The notes under the pieces were generated by a model. The model was given only the letters and a program-made list of their open reading frames with translations. It did not search any database and was not told where the DNA came from. Of a DNA stretch of 64,000 bases, positions 14,047-25,184 are shown piece by piece. Origin of the DNA: Pectobacterium betavasculorum. Lineage in GTDB: Bacteria > Pseudomonadota > Gammaproteobacteria > Enterobacterales > Enterobacteriaceae. The position numbers and the translations under genes are program-made. The stretch covers positions 682,001 through 746,000 of the forward strand of contig NZ_JQHM01000001.1 of the NCBI RefSeq assembly GCF_000749845.1, written 5' to 3'. Position 1 is the stretch's first letter. Each line of letters begins with the position of its first letter.

Positions 14047-15201
14047 ATGTCTGCTTATTCTCGCCCAGTGCTGTTATTGCTCTGTGGACTGCTGCTGCTG
14101 ACGGTTTGTATTGCGGTATTAAATACCTTGGTTCCACTTTGGCTGAGTTATCAATCTCTTCCTGTCTGGCAGGTTGGCCTCGTTGGTTCATCCTATTTCG
14201 GCGGAAATCTGATTGGAACGCTATTAGCGGGTAAATTAATCAAACTTTATGGGTTTAACCGCAGCTATTATTTCGCGGCTTTGTTATTTGGTATTGCGAT
14301 CGTTGGCCTCGGTATTTCTGCGGATATCGGCAGTTGGTTATTCTGGCGTTTCCTTGCTGGAGTAGGCTGCGCATTGATCTGGGTTGTGGTCGAAAGTGCC
14401 TTGTTATGTAGTGGAACGCCGATGCAGAGAGGGCAATTGTTGGCTGCTTATATGATTGCCTACTATCTCGGTAGCGTGATTGGACAGCTCTTACTTGGCG
14501 TGTTGCCTACGTCATTGTTGAACGTGCTGCCGTGGATGGTCGCGTTAGTTATTCTGGCCGTATTACCACTGCTGTTTACTCGTCTTCCTGCACCGCCAGA
14601 ACAGCACGAGAAGCATGTCAATATGTGGAAAATGCTGGCGTATCGCAGTGCGCGTTTAGGCGTACATGGTTGTATTATTTCTGGCGCAATTTTAGGTTCG
14701 TTGTATGGTTTGATGCCGCTATTTCTCTCCCATCAGGGAATGAATGATGCGCAGGTTGGGTATTGGATGGCGCTGCTGATCAGCTCAGGCATTGTCGGTC
14801 AATGGCCTGTTGGACGGATGGCAGATCGTTATGGCCGGCTATTGGTTTTGCGGGTGTTAGTCTTCGTGGTGATTATTGGCTGCATTGCCATGCTGAGTAT
14901 TAGCCACTACGCCATGGCACCATCGCTGTTCCTGTTGGGATGCGCAGGATTTACCTTATACCCCGTTGCCATGTCATGGGCATGCGAAAAAGTACGACCT
15001 GACGAACTGGTGGCGATGAATCAGGCGTTACTCCTCAGCTACACGCTTGGCAGTCTTTGCGGACCAAGCGTTGCTGCGGTATTGATGCAGAGCTACTCCG
15101 ATCGATTACTGTTCGTACTAATTGCTGCTGTTGCGATGATCTACCTGATGATGTTGCTCAGAAAAGCCGATCATCATCCAACGCCATTAGCTGCTGCCTG
15201 A
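14047..15201 (+). CDS. ycaD: MFS transporter YcaD
   Basis: Inner-membrane major facilitator of unknown substrate. The start at 14047 ([14 protein letters not shown]) matches E. coli YcaD and gives 384 residues with about 12 hydrophobic segments. Conserved blocks include [54 protein letters not shown] and [19 protein letters not shown]. The same neighbour order as in E. coli (serS then ycaD) supports orthology. Its 3' end overlaps the convergent LysR gene by 15 nt, the left edge of the accessory cassette. Confidence 0.93.
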   Translation: MSAYSRPVLLLLCGLLLLTVCIAVLNTLVPLWLSYQSLPVWQVGLVGSSYFGGNLIGTLLAGKLIKLYGFNRSYYFAALLFGIAIVGLGISADIGSWLFWRFLAGVGCALIWVVVESALLCSGTPMQRGQLLAAYMIAYYLGSVIGQLLLGVLPTSLLNVLPWMVALVILAVLPLLFTRLPAPPEQHEKHVNMWKMLAYRSARLGVHGCIISGAILGSLYGLMPLFLSHQGMNDAQVGYWMALLISSGIVGQWPVGRMADRYGRLLVLRVLVFVVIIGCIAMLSISHYAMAPSLFLLGCAGFTLYPVAMSWACEKVRPDELVAMNQALLLSYTLGSLCGPSVAAVLMQSYSDRLLFVLIAAVAMIYLMMLLRKADHHPTPLAAA

Positions 15202-16128
15202 GCTAGCGGCATCAAGGCTGGCGAGGGAATCTTGTCCTGCTTCGACCATATTGTTCCACAGCGCCTCTGCTACCGGGCTAAGGCGCTGCTTTGCATTTCG
15301 CACCAGGTAAAATATGCTGGTGAGTTTAAGTTTTTCAGGCGAAATGGCAGTAAGTTGCCCATTTTCAACCCATTTATTCGCATAGTGGTCAGGAAGAAAA
15401 CCAACATGCGTTCCAGCCAACAAGAGTAGTAAACTGCCTTCTACGTTCCAGGCGGTATTTTGCAAACCTTTCTTTGCTACTGGGCCGAGCTGTTTACTAA
15501 TTTCGTGCAGCGCATGACCACCAATGAGTAATCTGTTTGGGTTAAGTGTTCCATCTCGCCACTCTTTTTCTATCCTTGCTGCATTTTCCGAGGTGGAATA
15601 AAAATAACTTTTCTCAACAAAAACGGGTTGGAAATAGATGTCTGGTGGGACATCATCCGGTAAAACGCTCAGGATAATATCGATATGTCCGTTTTTTAAA
15701 CGTTCCATTAGCGGTGTATAATCACCGATCTCCAATTCAACAGCAACGTCGGGACTTTGAACGTATAATTTTCCAATCGCGTTGGAGATGACTTTAGCAG
15801 GATGGGTGACGGTATTATCCAAACAACCAATGCGAGCTTCACCAATGAGTTGGTGCTTGATCCTGGCTAATCGATTTGCAAAGTCATCTAGCGTAGCAAT
15901 GACAGATTTTGCTTCCTGATATACAACTTCGCCTTCTGTTGTGAGAGCAAACCCTCCACGACCGCGCTCACACAAAACAAGCCCAAGCGTATCCTCAAGG
16001 CGTGATAGATAATGACTCAAGACAGGTTGGCTTAAGCCAGTTACGGCTTGTGCATTGGTAATACCTTGTTTTTCAACGATTTTACAAAAAAGCTTTAACC
16101 ACCGAATCTCCAGTTTATCTAAGCGCAT
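15187..16128 (-). CDS. LysR-family transcriptional regulator of the adjacent hydantoin-type cassette
   Basis: A 313-residue LysR regulator. The N-terminal winged helix ([20 protein letters not shown], then [20 protein letters not shown]) is followed by a helical linker and a periplasmic-binding-like effector domain (~90-300). It is divergent from the permease/DUF917/HyuA genes across 274 nt, the classical LysR arrangement, so it probably autoregulates and activates that operon in response to its substrate. The effector is unknown. E. coli also has a LysR gene (ycaN) between ycaD and pflA, but I cannot tell whether this is an ortholog. Confidence 0.88.
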   Translation of the reverse strand: MRLDKLEIRWLKLFCKIVEKQGITNAQAVTGLSQPVLSHYLSRLEDTLGLVLCERGRGGFALTTEGEVVYQEAKSVIATLDDFANRLARIKHQLIGEARIGCLDNTVTHPAKVISNAIGKLYVQSPDVAVELEIGDYTPLMERLKNGHIDIILSVLPDDVPPDIYFQPVFVEKSYFYSTSENAARIEKEWRDGTLNPNRLLIGGHALHEISKQLGPVAKKGLQNTAWNVEGSLLLLLAGTHVGFLPDHYANKWVENGQLTAISPEKLKLTSIFYLVRNAKQRLSPVAEALWNNMVEAGQDSLASLDAASSGSS

Positions 16129-16175
16129 AGCATTTCCTTCGCATACATTACATATCTGAATGTTAACATCAAAAT

Positions 16176-16195
16176 ATATCTGTATTAATCGATAT
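16176..16195. promoter_or_regulatory. Candidate LysR operator
   Basis: Inverted repeat ATATC-N10-GATAT in the divergent LysR-permease gap, 48 nt from the LysR start codon. The spacing is close to, but not exactly, the classical T-N11-A pattern. Called from position and symmetry only. Confidence 0.35.
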
Positions 16196-16402
16196 GAAAC
16201 CGATTTATCTTGTTGCTACGCCACATTATTGATGTGGTCGCCACAAAAAATCGTGGTTTATGCGTCACATCAGGGTCTCTCATAAAGCATAATGGTGTTG
16301 TTAGCTTGCTGACGACACCATTGTTCTATACGTCGCCAGACAACCTCTATAAAATATCACAACGATACAATAATTATTTGCTGCTTATTTAATGGAGGAG
16401 TT

Positions 16403-17707
16403 ATGTCTCAAGGGAGTGCTGTACCTGAAAAAGAACAACAGGGGCGGCAAATCTATGATTACGAATACGAACCTGTTCCTGCCGAAGCTAGAAAAAGCTG
16501 GTATGTCATCGCGTTAATATGGTTGGCAATGGGGATCGATATATCAGGTCTATTTCTTGGTGCTTTCTTAAGCGGTGGGTTGCCTTTTTCTCAGGCAGTT
16601 AGCGCAACACTTATCGGATCTGCCTTTCTAGGCGTGCTGGCAGCATTATGTGCTAACGTTGGTTATGGATGTGGATTATCAACAACGCTACTGAGCATCT
16701 CCGTTTTTGGCCGCCTCGGTGGAAAGATTATCGGTATTTTCTCCGCAGTTTCATTGATTGGTTGGTTTGCTTTTCAACTCGACTTTTTTGGTGTAATGCT
16801 GCAAAAAGCACTACTACATTATCAATTAGAACCAGGACGTTTTCTTATTTTGGTTTTCGGTATGGTACTGATGACCTCTACCGCTATTTGGGGTGTCAGG
16901 GCATTGGGAAAATTGAGTATATTCAGCGTGCCACTAATGCTGATATTGATAATTACAGGTTTAGTTTTTGCAGCAAATAATCATCCCGAAATACCTATTC
17001 CTATAATTAAAGAGCCAATTAGTATGGGAAGCGCTATCTCTTATGTTGTTTCTATTTGGATAGTATCTGCGGTAATGTCACCGGATATTGCTCGCTATGC
17101 GAAAATGCGTAAAGATGCGCTTCTCGGCGCTGGATTAGGCTTCTTTTTGGGCAATAGCTCAACGATATTAGTTGCGCTCATTCTGACTCATCTTGTTGGT
17201 ACAGAGGATTTAGTGGAAGTGTTCTTCAGTATCGGTTTAGGTATGTCTGCTATTGTGGTGCTTATTTTTGCCCAGTGGACAACAAATAGTACCAACCTTG
17301 TTTCTGCATCTCTTGGACTATCCGTTGTTATTCGCGCACTATCGCGACCAGTATTGGTTGTACTCATGGCTATTGCAGGGTTGATATTAGCTTACAACGG
17401 TATGATTAATAATTTTACTCGATTCTTGTCCCTGCTAGGTGTGTTGATTTCTCCTATCGCGGGTGTCTATCTCGTCGAGTATTATTTTATTAAGTCTTCA
17501 CGTTTGCAGAAAAACGTGTCAGAGGCGTCATTCTTGAATGTGGCGGCGGCTATTTCTTGGTTACTCGGTAGTATTGTGAGCCTGTTAACCTCCCCAGATT
17601 TTTTCGATTTATTTACGATAAGCTCAATCTCTGCCCTGGATGGCGTAATTGTCAGTATGGCTGCTTATATCGGCATACATAAAATTTTTCCTCAATTGGT
17701 AGATTGA
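16403..17707 (+). CDS. NCS1-family permease (cytosine/hydantoin type)
   Basis: A 434-residue membrane protein with about 12 hydrophobic segments. The N-terminus (YEPVPAEARKSWYVIALIWL) and the first helices (GIDISGLFLGAFLSGGLPFS) resemble CodB-type members of nucleobase-cation symporter family 1, which carry cytosine, allantoin or hydantoins. A GGAGG-like site precedes the ATG. The two downstream catabolic genes suggest that it imports their substrate. Base composition and codons are clearly more AT-rich than in flanking core genes, consistent with transfer. Exact substrate is not inferable. Confidence 0.85.
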   Translation: MSQGSAVPEKEQQGRQIYDYEYEPVPAEARKSWYVIALIWLAMGIDISGLFLGAFLSGGLPFSQAVSATLIGSAFLGVLAALCANVGYGCGLSTTLLSISVFGRLGGKIIGIFSAVSLIGWFAFQLDFFGVMLQKALLHYQLEPGRFLILVFGMVLMTSTAIWGVRALGKLSIFSVPLMLILIITGLVFAANNHPEIPIPIIKEPISMGSAISYVVSIWIVSAVMSPDIARYAKMRKDALLGAGLGFFLGNSSTILVALILTHLVGTEDLVEVFFSIGLGMSAIVVLIFAQWTTNSTNLVSASLGLSVVIRALSRPVLVVLMAIAGLILAYNGMINNFTRFLSLLGVLISPIAGVYLVEYYFIKSSRLQKNVSEASFLNVAAAISWLLGSIVSLLTSPDFFDLFTISSISALDGVIVSMAAYIGIHKIFPQLVD

Positions 17708-17744
17708 CCGTGTTACACAAATAACTCGTGATCTTGGGTAGGGT

Positions 17745-18854
17745 ATGTCTCGTTATATTAATGAACAAGCAATTGATGATATAGGATTAGGAGCTGCTGT
17801 TCTCGGTACTGGGGGCGGCGGCGATCCGTATGTAGGTTCTTTAATGGTCAAACACGCATTAAAAAATGCGTCCGAAGTTCCTATATTCGGTTTAGATGAA
17901 ATTAAAGATGATGATGTGTTTGTACCTTTTAGCATGATCGGCGCAACGACGGTTGTTGTAGAAAAGATCATGTCAGCGAGTCAGTTTGTTCGAGCATTTG
18001 ATGCGATGGAAAAAGCACTTGAACGACCTATTACGGCGACATTTCCCATAGAAGTCGGAGGTATTAACTCCTTAATACCGTTTATTGTTGCGGCCGCAAA
18101 AGGATTGCCTGTTATCGATTGTGATGCGATGGGGAGAGCATTCCCGGAAGCGCAGATGGTGACCTTTTTTCTCGACGGTTTATCTTCGGCACCAAATACG
18201 CTAGCTGATGAGAAGGGTAACTCAGTTATCATCAATCCTATTGATGGTGTGTGGTCTGAGCGGTTAGCCCGAGCTATTACAGAACAAATGGGGGCGGCCT
18301 GTGCGATGTGTGATTATCCGCTTCGCGGGCACGAGCTCAAACGAAGCGCTATTAAAGGAACGCTGACACTGGCGCAAAACATCGGGAAAACGCTGCGTGA
18401 GGCTCATCAATCAGGCAGTCACCCGGTGCAGTCTCTGCTCACAGTGCTGAATGGCCATGTCGTTGCATCAGGAAAAATTGTTGATGTAGTACGGCGTACA
18501 ACCGGCGGTTTTGCTCGTGGAAAAGTGGTGCTGGATGGCATGGGCAGTGACAAAGGTGAGTCCTTTACGGTGCTTTTTCAGAATGAACTCTTATTGGCTT
18601 ATCGTTCTTCACAGACGGCAGAACCTACGCAGGATAATCTGCTGGCTGTTGTTCCAGATTTAATCTCCATAGTAGATAGTGAAACCGGACGTCCGATTAT
18701 TACGGAACATTTGCGTTATGGGCAGCGAGTCGATGTCATTGCCTATCCGTGCAATGACAAATGGCGAACGCCAAAAGGGATTGACGTTGCGGGGCCGAAG
18801 TATTTCGGTTATCCGGTGCAGTATGTGCCGATAGAACTGCTTGCAAATCGCTGA
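17745..18854 (+). CDS. DUF917 (S-methyl-thiohydantoin desulfurase-like) family protein
   Basis: 369 residues with the family's N-terminal glycine-rich block (AAVLGTGGGGDPYVGSLMVK, ~18-37), followed by PIEVGGINSLIPF, the PVIDCDAMGRAFPE block and a C-terminal beta-rich domain (LRYGQRVDVIAYPC). Members of this family have been tied to desulfurisation of thiohydantoin compounds in ergothioneine breakdown; most are uncharacterised. It lies 37 nt after the permease and just before a hydantoinase-like gene, so a role in opening or modifying a hydantoin/thiohydantoin ring is a reasonable inference, not a demonstration. Confidence 0.82.
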   Translation: MSRYINEQAIDDIGLGAAVLGTGGGGDPYVGSLMVKHALKNASEVPIFGLDEIKDDDVFVPFSMIGATTVVVEKIMSASQFVRAFDAMEKALERPITATFPIEVGGINSLIPFIVAAAKGLPVIDCDAMGRAFPEAQMVTFFLDGLSSAPNTLADEKGNSVIINPIDGVWSERLARAITEQMGAACAMCDYPLRGHELKRSAIKGTLTLAQNIGKTLREAHQSGSHPVQSLLTVLNGHVVASGKIVDVVRRTTGGFARGKVVLDGMGSDKGESFTVLFQNELLLAYRSSQTAEPTQDNLLAVVPDLISIVDSETGRPIITEHLRYGQRVDVIAYPCNDKWRTPKGIDVAGPKYFGYPVQYVPIELLANR

Positions 18855-18864
18855 GCCTTTCCCG

Positions 18865-20433
18865 ATGTTACATAAAAATCATTACCGACTCGGGATTGAT
18901 GTTGGAGGCACCAACACGGATGCAGCAATTTTAGATGCAAATCTGCGCTGTATTGCGACGGCTAAATTTGCTACCAGTATGGATATTTATAGCGGCATTG
19001 AGCGAGTGATTGCTGCGGTATTGGCGCAATCTGGTATTGCGCCTCAGCATATTCGCTATGCGATGTTAGGCACAACACAATGTACCAATGCGATTGTTGA
19101 GCGAAAAGGTCTGGATCGCGTCGGGTTATTACGTCTAAGTCTGCCAAGCAGCGATAGCGTCCCACCGTTGTTTGGCTGGGATGATGCGTGGAAAAATACG
19201 TTAGGCGAGCATTTTTACCAGCTTCATGGCGGCTATGAGTTTGATGGCCGAGAGATTCATCCTGTACTGCGAGATGAAGTGCTGGCGGTATGTGACAAGA
19301 TACGTGGGCATGTGGATAGCGTGGCTATCTGCGGCGTATTTTCTCCCGTAAACAATGCGCAGGAACTGCGGGTTGCTCAATGGGTGAATGTAGTATTACC
19401 GGATGTTTCCGTATCGTTATCTCACCGGATAGGCAGCACGGGATTATTGGAAAGGGAAAATGCAACGATTCTGAATGCATCATTGCAAAGCACCGCAAAC
19501 CGTTTTGTTAAGGGTTTTACACAAGCACTCGTTCGGCACGGTATCAACGCTATGCCATTCTTCGGGCAAAATGACGGCACCTTGATGTCCGAAAGTATGG
19601 TGAAGCAATATCCGATTCTGACGATGGCCTGTGGGCCAACGAACTCAATTCGCGGTGCGTGCCATCTTTCTGGATTGGATAATGCCCTGATTATCGATGT
19701 CGGCGGCACGACGACAGATATTGGCGTATTAGTGAATGGCTTCCCGCGTGAATCAGCAATTGCGGTTGAAGTGGGGGATGTGCGGACGAATTTTAGAATG
19801 CCGGACATTATTTCTATTGGCATTGGTGGTGGAACCTGTGTTCGGCAGTCTCAGGATGGAAAACTCACCCTCGGGCCTGACAGCGTTGGCTATCGCCTTC
19901 TTGAACAGAGCATCAGTTTTGGTGGGGAAACGTTGACGCTCAGCGATATCATGCTGCAACTTCAGCGTGAACGATGGACATCCACGCTTTCGCATCCACT
20001 GCCAGAACTGGATAAAGTGCTTTGCCAGCAGGCTTATCGCCAGATGGTTGAGAAAGTGGAGAGTGCAATCGATCGGATTAAATCGTCGAATGCGGCTATT
20101 CCCGCTGTTCTTGTCGGCGGTGGCAGTATTTTACTGCCTGACGTTTTATCCGGTGTCAGCCAGGTCATGCGTCCGCTGAATTTTGATGCGGCAAATGCAG
20201 TTGGCGTGGCGTTAGGGAAGGTGGGCGCACAGATTGAACGTGTGGTTAAAATGCCGGATAACGATCGTGAAAAGATAAAAAGCAAATTACAGCAGCAAAC
20301 CATTTTTCTTGCGGAAGAGACAGGTGCCATGCCCGGCAGCGTTGAAATCATCGATTATCAGGAAATACCGTTGGCCTATCTACCAGGGAATGCGGTACAG
20401 GTGAAAATCAAAGCCGCAGGGAGTCTGGCCTAA
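18865..20433 (+). CDS. Hydantoinase/oxoprolinase (HyuA-like) family protein
   Basis: A 522-residue protein from the ATG at 18865; an in-frame TTG at 18841 would overlap DUF917. The N-terminal ASKHA-like ATP-binding fold begins LGIDVGGTNTDAAIL, with a second phosphate motif IIDVGGTTTDIGVLVNG in the middle and a C-terminal GGGSILLPD block. HyuA-type enzymes hydrolyse cyclic amides (5-oxoproline, hydantoins), often with ATP. A HyuB partner is absent here; the DUF917 protein occupies its place. Last gene of the cassette, followed by a strong bidirectional terminator. Confidence 0.85.
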   Translation: MLHKNHYRLGIDVGGTNTDAAILDANLRCIATAKFATSMDIYSGIERVIAAVLAQSGIAPQHIRYAMLGTTQCTNAIVERKGLDRVGLLRLSLPSSDSVPPLFGWDDAWKNTLGEHFYQLHGGYEFDGREIHPVLRDEVLAVCDKIRGHVDSVAICGVFSPVNNAQELRVAQWVNVVLPDVSVSLSHRIGSTGLLERENATILNASLQSTANRFVKGFTQALVRHGINAMPFFGQNDGTLMSESMVKQYPILTMACGPTNSIRGACHLSGLDNALIIDVGGTTTDIGVLVNGFPRESAIAVEVGDVRTNFRMPDIISIGIGGGTCVRQSQDGKLTLGPDSVGYRLLEQSISFGGETLTLSDIMLQLQRERWTSTLSHPLPELDKVLCQQAYRQMVEKVESAIDRIKSSNAAIPAVLVGGGSILLPDVLSGVSQVMRPLNFDAANAVGVALGKVGAQIERVVKMPDNDREKIKSKLQQQTIFLAEETGAMPGSVEIIDYQEIPLAYLPGNAVQVKIKAAGSLA

Positions 20434-20466
20434 CACAATAATGAGTGATATCCCTCTGCTAAAACG

Positions 20467-20498
20467 AAAATAGCGCGCCATGAGCGCGCTATTTTTTT
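20467..20498. terminator. Bidirectional terminator between the hydantoin-type cassette and pflA
   Basis: AAAATAGCGCGC-CATGA-GCGCGCTATTTT is a perfect 12-bp stem with a 5-nt loop and T runs in both directions. It lies between the convergent HyuA-like gene and pflA and can serve both. Confidence 0.92.
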
Positions 20499-20514
20499 CA
20501 GGAAATGTCAGAGA

Positions 20515-21255
20515 TTAGTACATTACCTTGTGACCGTAGCTTTCAAGAATCGATTTAACGCGATCCATTGTATCGGCCTTCGGCGGTTTAACTCCGTCTA
20601 ATTTGTACTCTTCCCCCATCGCGATCCACTTGTGTTTGCCAAGTTCATGGTAGGGAAGAAGCTCAATTTTCTCGATGTTCGTCATATCTTTGGTGAACTC
20701 GCCCAGCTTGTGCGCGGATTCATCGTCATCAGACCAGCCGGGTACTACCACATAACGTATCCAGGTACGCTGGTTACGTTTTGCCAGATAGCGGGCGAAA
20801 TCCAGAGTACGGTGATTCGATACGCCAACTAAATTCTGATGTATATCATCGTTCATTTGCTTTAGGTCAAGCATCACTAAATCACTGACGTCCAAAAGTT
20901 CGTCAATGACGGGATCGTAACGACGTACGAATCCATTGGTGTCCAGACAGGTGTTAATGCCTTCAGCCTTGCAGGCACGGAACCAGTCGCGCACAAACTC
21001 GGCTTGTAGAATTGCCTCGCCGCCTGATGCCGTGACACCACCGCCGGATGCATTCATAAAGTGGCGATAGGTCACGACTTCTTTCATGAGCTCTTCAACC
21101 GTCACTTCTTTGCCGCTGTGGGTATCCCAGGTATCACGGTTATGGCAATACAGGCAGCGCATCAGACAGCCCTGGAAGAAGATGATGAAGCGGATGCCTG
21201 GACCATCGACGGTGCCACAGGATTCAAAAGAGTGGATGCGACCAATTACTGACAT
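20515..21255 (-). CDS. pflA: Pyruvate formate-lyase 1 activating enzyme
   Basis: Radical-SAM enzyme that abstracts hydrogen from the PflB glycine, switching the lyase on under anoxia. The ATG at 21255 gives [14 protein letters not shown] and 246 residues, the E. coli start and length; a longer reading runs into non-coding sequence. The [4Fe-4S] motif CLMRCLYC (CX3CX2C) is near 30-37. Downstream blocks include [14 protein letters not shown] and [19 protein letters not shown]. It follows pflB on the same strand by 269 nt containing a terminator, so it probably also has its own promoter. Confidence 0.97.
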   Translation of the reverse strand: MSVIGRIHSFESCGTVDGPGIRFIIFFQGCLMRCLYCHNRDTWDTHSGKEVTVEELMKEVVTYRHFMNASGGGVTASGGEAILQAEFVRDWFRACKAEGINTCLDTNGFVRRYDPVIDELLDVSDLVMLDLKQMNDDIHQNLVGVSNHRTLDFARYLAKRNQRTWIRYVVVPGWSDDDESAHKLGEFTKDMTNIEKIELLPYHELGKHKWIAMGEEYKLDGVKPPKADTMDRVKSILESYGHKVMY

Positions 21256-21465
21256 TGCGAGGTTTTCTCCAAATTTGACCGGACAATAGCGGTCTTTATG
21301 AGCGCAGTCATGAGAAAGCGGGTACCGATCTGACAGGGATTTCTGGCAGAAAAACACCGTGTGACAGATGCTGCGTCGAATCTGTTTTGCAAGCCATCCA
21401 CGTGACGAAGGTAACATAGCGGGCTGGCAAAACAGGCTAACAATCTGAACGACAAGCGAGGGTAA

Positions 21466-21492
21466 GAAAAAGGCCCCACTGACGTGGAGCCT
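21466..21492 (-). terminator. pflB intrinsic terminator
   Basis: On the minus strand, GGCTCCAC-GTCA-GTGGGGCC (one G-T pair) followed by TTTTT, 33 nt after the pflB stop. It separates focA-pflB from pflA. Confidence 0.82.
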
Positions 21493-21524
21493 CTATTTTA
21501 CGCCTTTTCAGACAGCCATGGAAA

Positions 21525-23810
<2,286 letters not shown>

Positions 23811-23867
23811 TTTACACCTACCTTTGATATGGATTTCTTAAAACCCGACGTTGCGGCCGATTGCACC

Positions 23868-24728
23868 TTAGTGGTGCTTGTCTCCACCGCGCAAATAAAT
23901 TACCCAATATGTTAAACCGACCATTACACCGCCGCCGATGATGTTCCCCAGGGTTACGGGAATCAGGTTATCGGTTATGAAGTGGCTAACGGTTAAATGT
24001 TCAAACTGAGATGGCACCATGCCAATGGCATTCCAGAACTCTGGAGCCGCAAAGTTTTTGATAACAATGCCCATAGGGATCATGAACATGTTGGCGATAC
24101 TATGCTCAAAGCCGCTGGCAACGAACATGGCTACGGGCAAAATCATGGCAAACATTTTATCTGTGAGTGTGCGGCCAGAGTAGCTCATCCACACGGCCAG
24201 ACAAACCATCAAGTTAGCTAAGATACCCAGGCACAGTGCTTCAACGAACGTATGTTCAAGTTTGTGTTCAGCTGTTTGTAGGACATTGAGACCCCATGCA
24301 CCGTTTGCGACCATATGCTCTCCTGAGAACCAAATAAGTCCAACGAAGAAAAGCGCGCCAATCAGGTTGCCGACATAAACATTAGCCCAATTATAGGCTA
24401 GTTGTTTCCAGGTAATACGTCCACTGGCTTTGGCAATCACGATGAGAACGGTTGAGGTAAATAAGTCTGCGCCGCAGACGACAACCAACATGAGGCCAAG
24501 GGAGAAACAGATACCACCGATCAATTTTGCGATACCGAAAGGAATCGTTGCGGTCCCGGTGGTGGAAGTAATATAGAAGACGAAAGCGATCGAAATAAAT
24601 ACACCTGCTGTGATCGCTAAATAAAACGTCGTACACGGTTGTTTGGTAGCTTTATAGACTCCGGCATCTTCAGCAACTTTTGCCATCGCGGCCGGTAGTA
24701 ATAGAGTGAAGGGGTTGTCAGCTTTCAC
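23868..24728 (-). CDS. focA: Formate channel FocA
   Basis: Pentameric inner-membrane formate/formic acid channel of the FNT family, exporting formate made by PflB and re-importing it as pH drops. 286 residues with six membrane helices. The gating residues known in E. coli are present at the same positions: Thr91 (ADLFTSTV) and His209 (GFEHSIANMF). It heads the focA-pflB operon, with an FNR-like site upstream. Confidence 0.97.
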   Translation of the reverse strand: MKADNPFTLLLPAAMAKVAEDAGVYKATKQPCTTFYLAITAGVFISIAFVFYITSTTGTATIPFGIAKLIGGICFSLGLMLVVVCGADLFTSTVLIVIAKASGRITWKQLAYNWANVYVGNLIGALFFVGLIWFSGEHMVANGAWGLNVLQTAEHKLEHTFVEALCLGILANLMVCLAVWMSYSGRTLTDKMFAMILPVAMFVASGFEHSIANMFMIPMGIVIKNFAAPEFWNAIGMVPSQFEHLTVSHFITDNLIPVTLGNIIGGGVMVGLTYWVIYLRGGDKHH

Positions 24729-24789
24729 ACTAACTCTCTCTTAAAATTTATCAGCGTTGAGATACTAACAAAGCAGTATACGGTAAAAT

Positions 24790-24803
24790 TTGACGTGGAT
24801 CAT
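24790..24803. promoter_or_regulatory. FNR-like box upstream of focA-pflB
   Basis: TTGACgtggATCAT differs from the FNR consensus TTGAT-N4-ATCAA at only two positions. It lies about 62-75 nt upstream of focA. The E. coli focA-pfl promoters are activated by FNR (and ArcA) without oxygen, so the site fits the gene. Confidence 0.65.
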
Positions 24804-25071
24804 ATTGCAAGAAATTAATAGGCTGGTAAGTAGGGTGGTCTAGTAGAATTTTATGGTTAACCAATTGATTTTTATTGTGAAAAAATATTTTAAATTTTAC
24901 AAAAAGAGTTGAATGACAGACGTTAAACCTACCGATTTAGCGTTAATGAAAATCATGTGTTGTAGAATTTCAGTACCACCTTGTCGAGGTAATTTAATTA
25001 AAAATTCACTATTCAATAACAATGTTCTGATTATGCATTTACGAATAATAGATATTGTACTTTGGATAACA

Positions 25072-25099
25072 AGATAGCCCTTCAAAATAAAGGGCTATT
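25072..25099. terminator. Hairpin after ycaO
   Basis: A dyad of ATAGCCCTT and AAGGGCTAT around an AT loop, about 85 nt beyond the ycaO stop on the minus strand. No strong U tract follows in either direction, so termination is uncertain. Confidence 0.45.
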
Positions 25100-25184
25100 T
25101 GGGTTGGATGCAAATTGCCATTTGCCATTTGTAATGGTTTGCACTCATCAATATAAGACGCGTGCTGACTGCATCACTCAGGAA

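Larger units (their letters stand above)
24729..25184. other. focA upstream regulatory region, 456 nt
   Basis: No credible gene; the 62-codon frame at 24897-25085 is AT-rich noise. The region should carry the multiple focA-pfl promoters (minus strand) known in enterobacteria. It contains the FNR-like site at 24790-24803 and the ycaO-end hairpin at 25072-25099. Between them the DNA is strongly AT-rich, in keeping with IHF/ArcA-dependent control in E. coli, but no such site is called individually. Confidence 0.5.
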
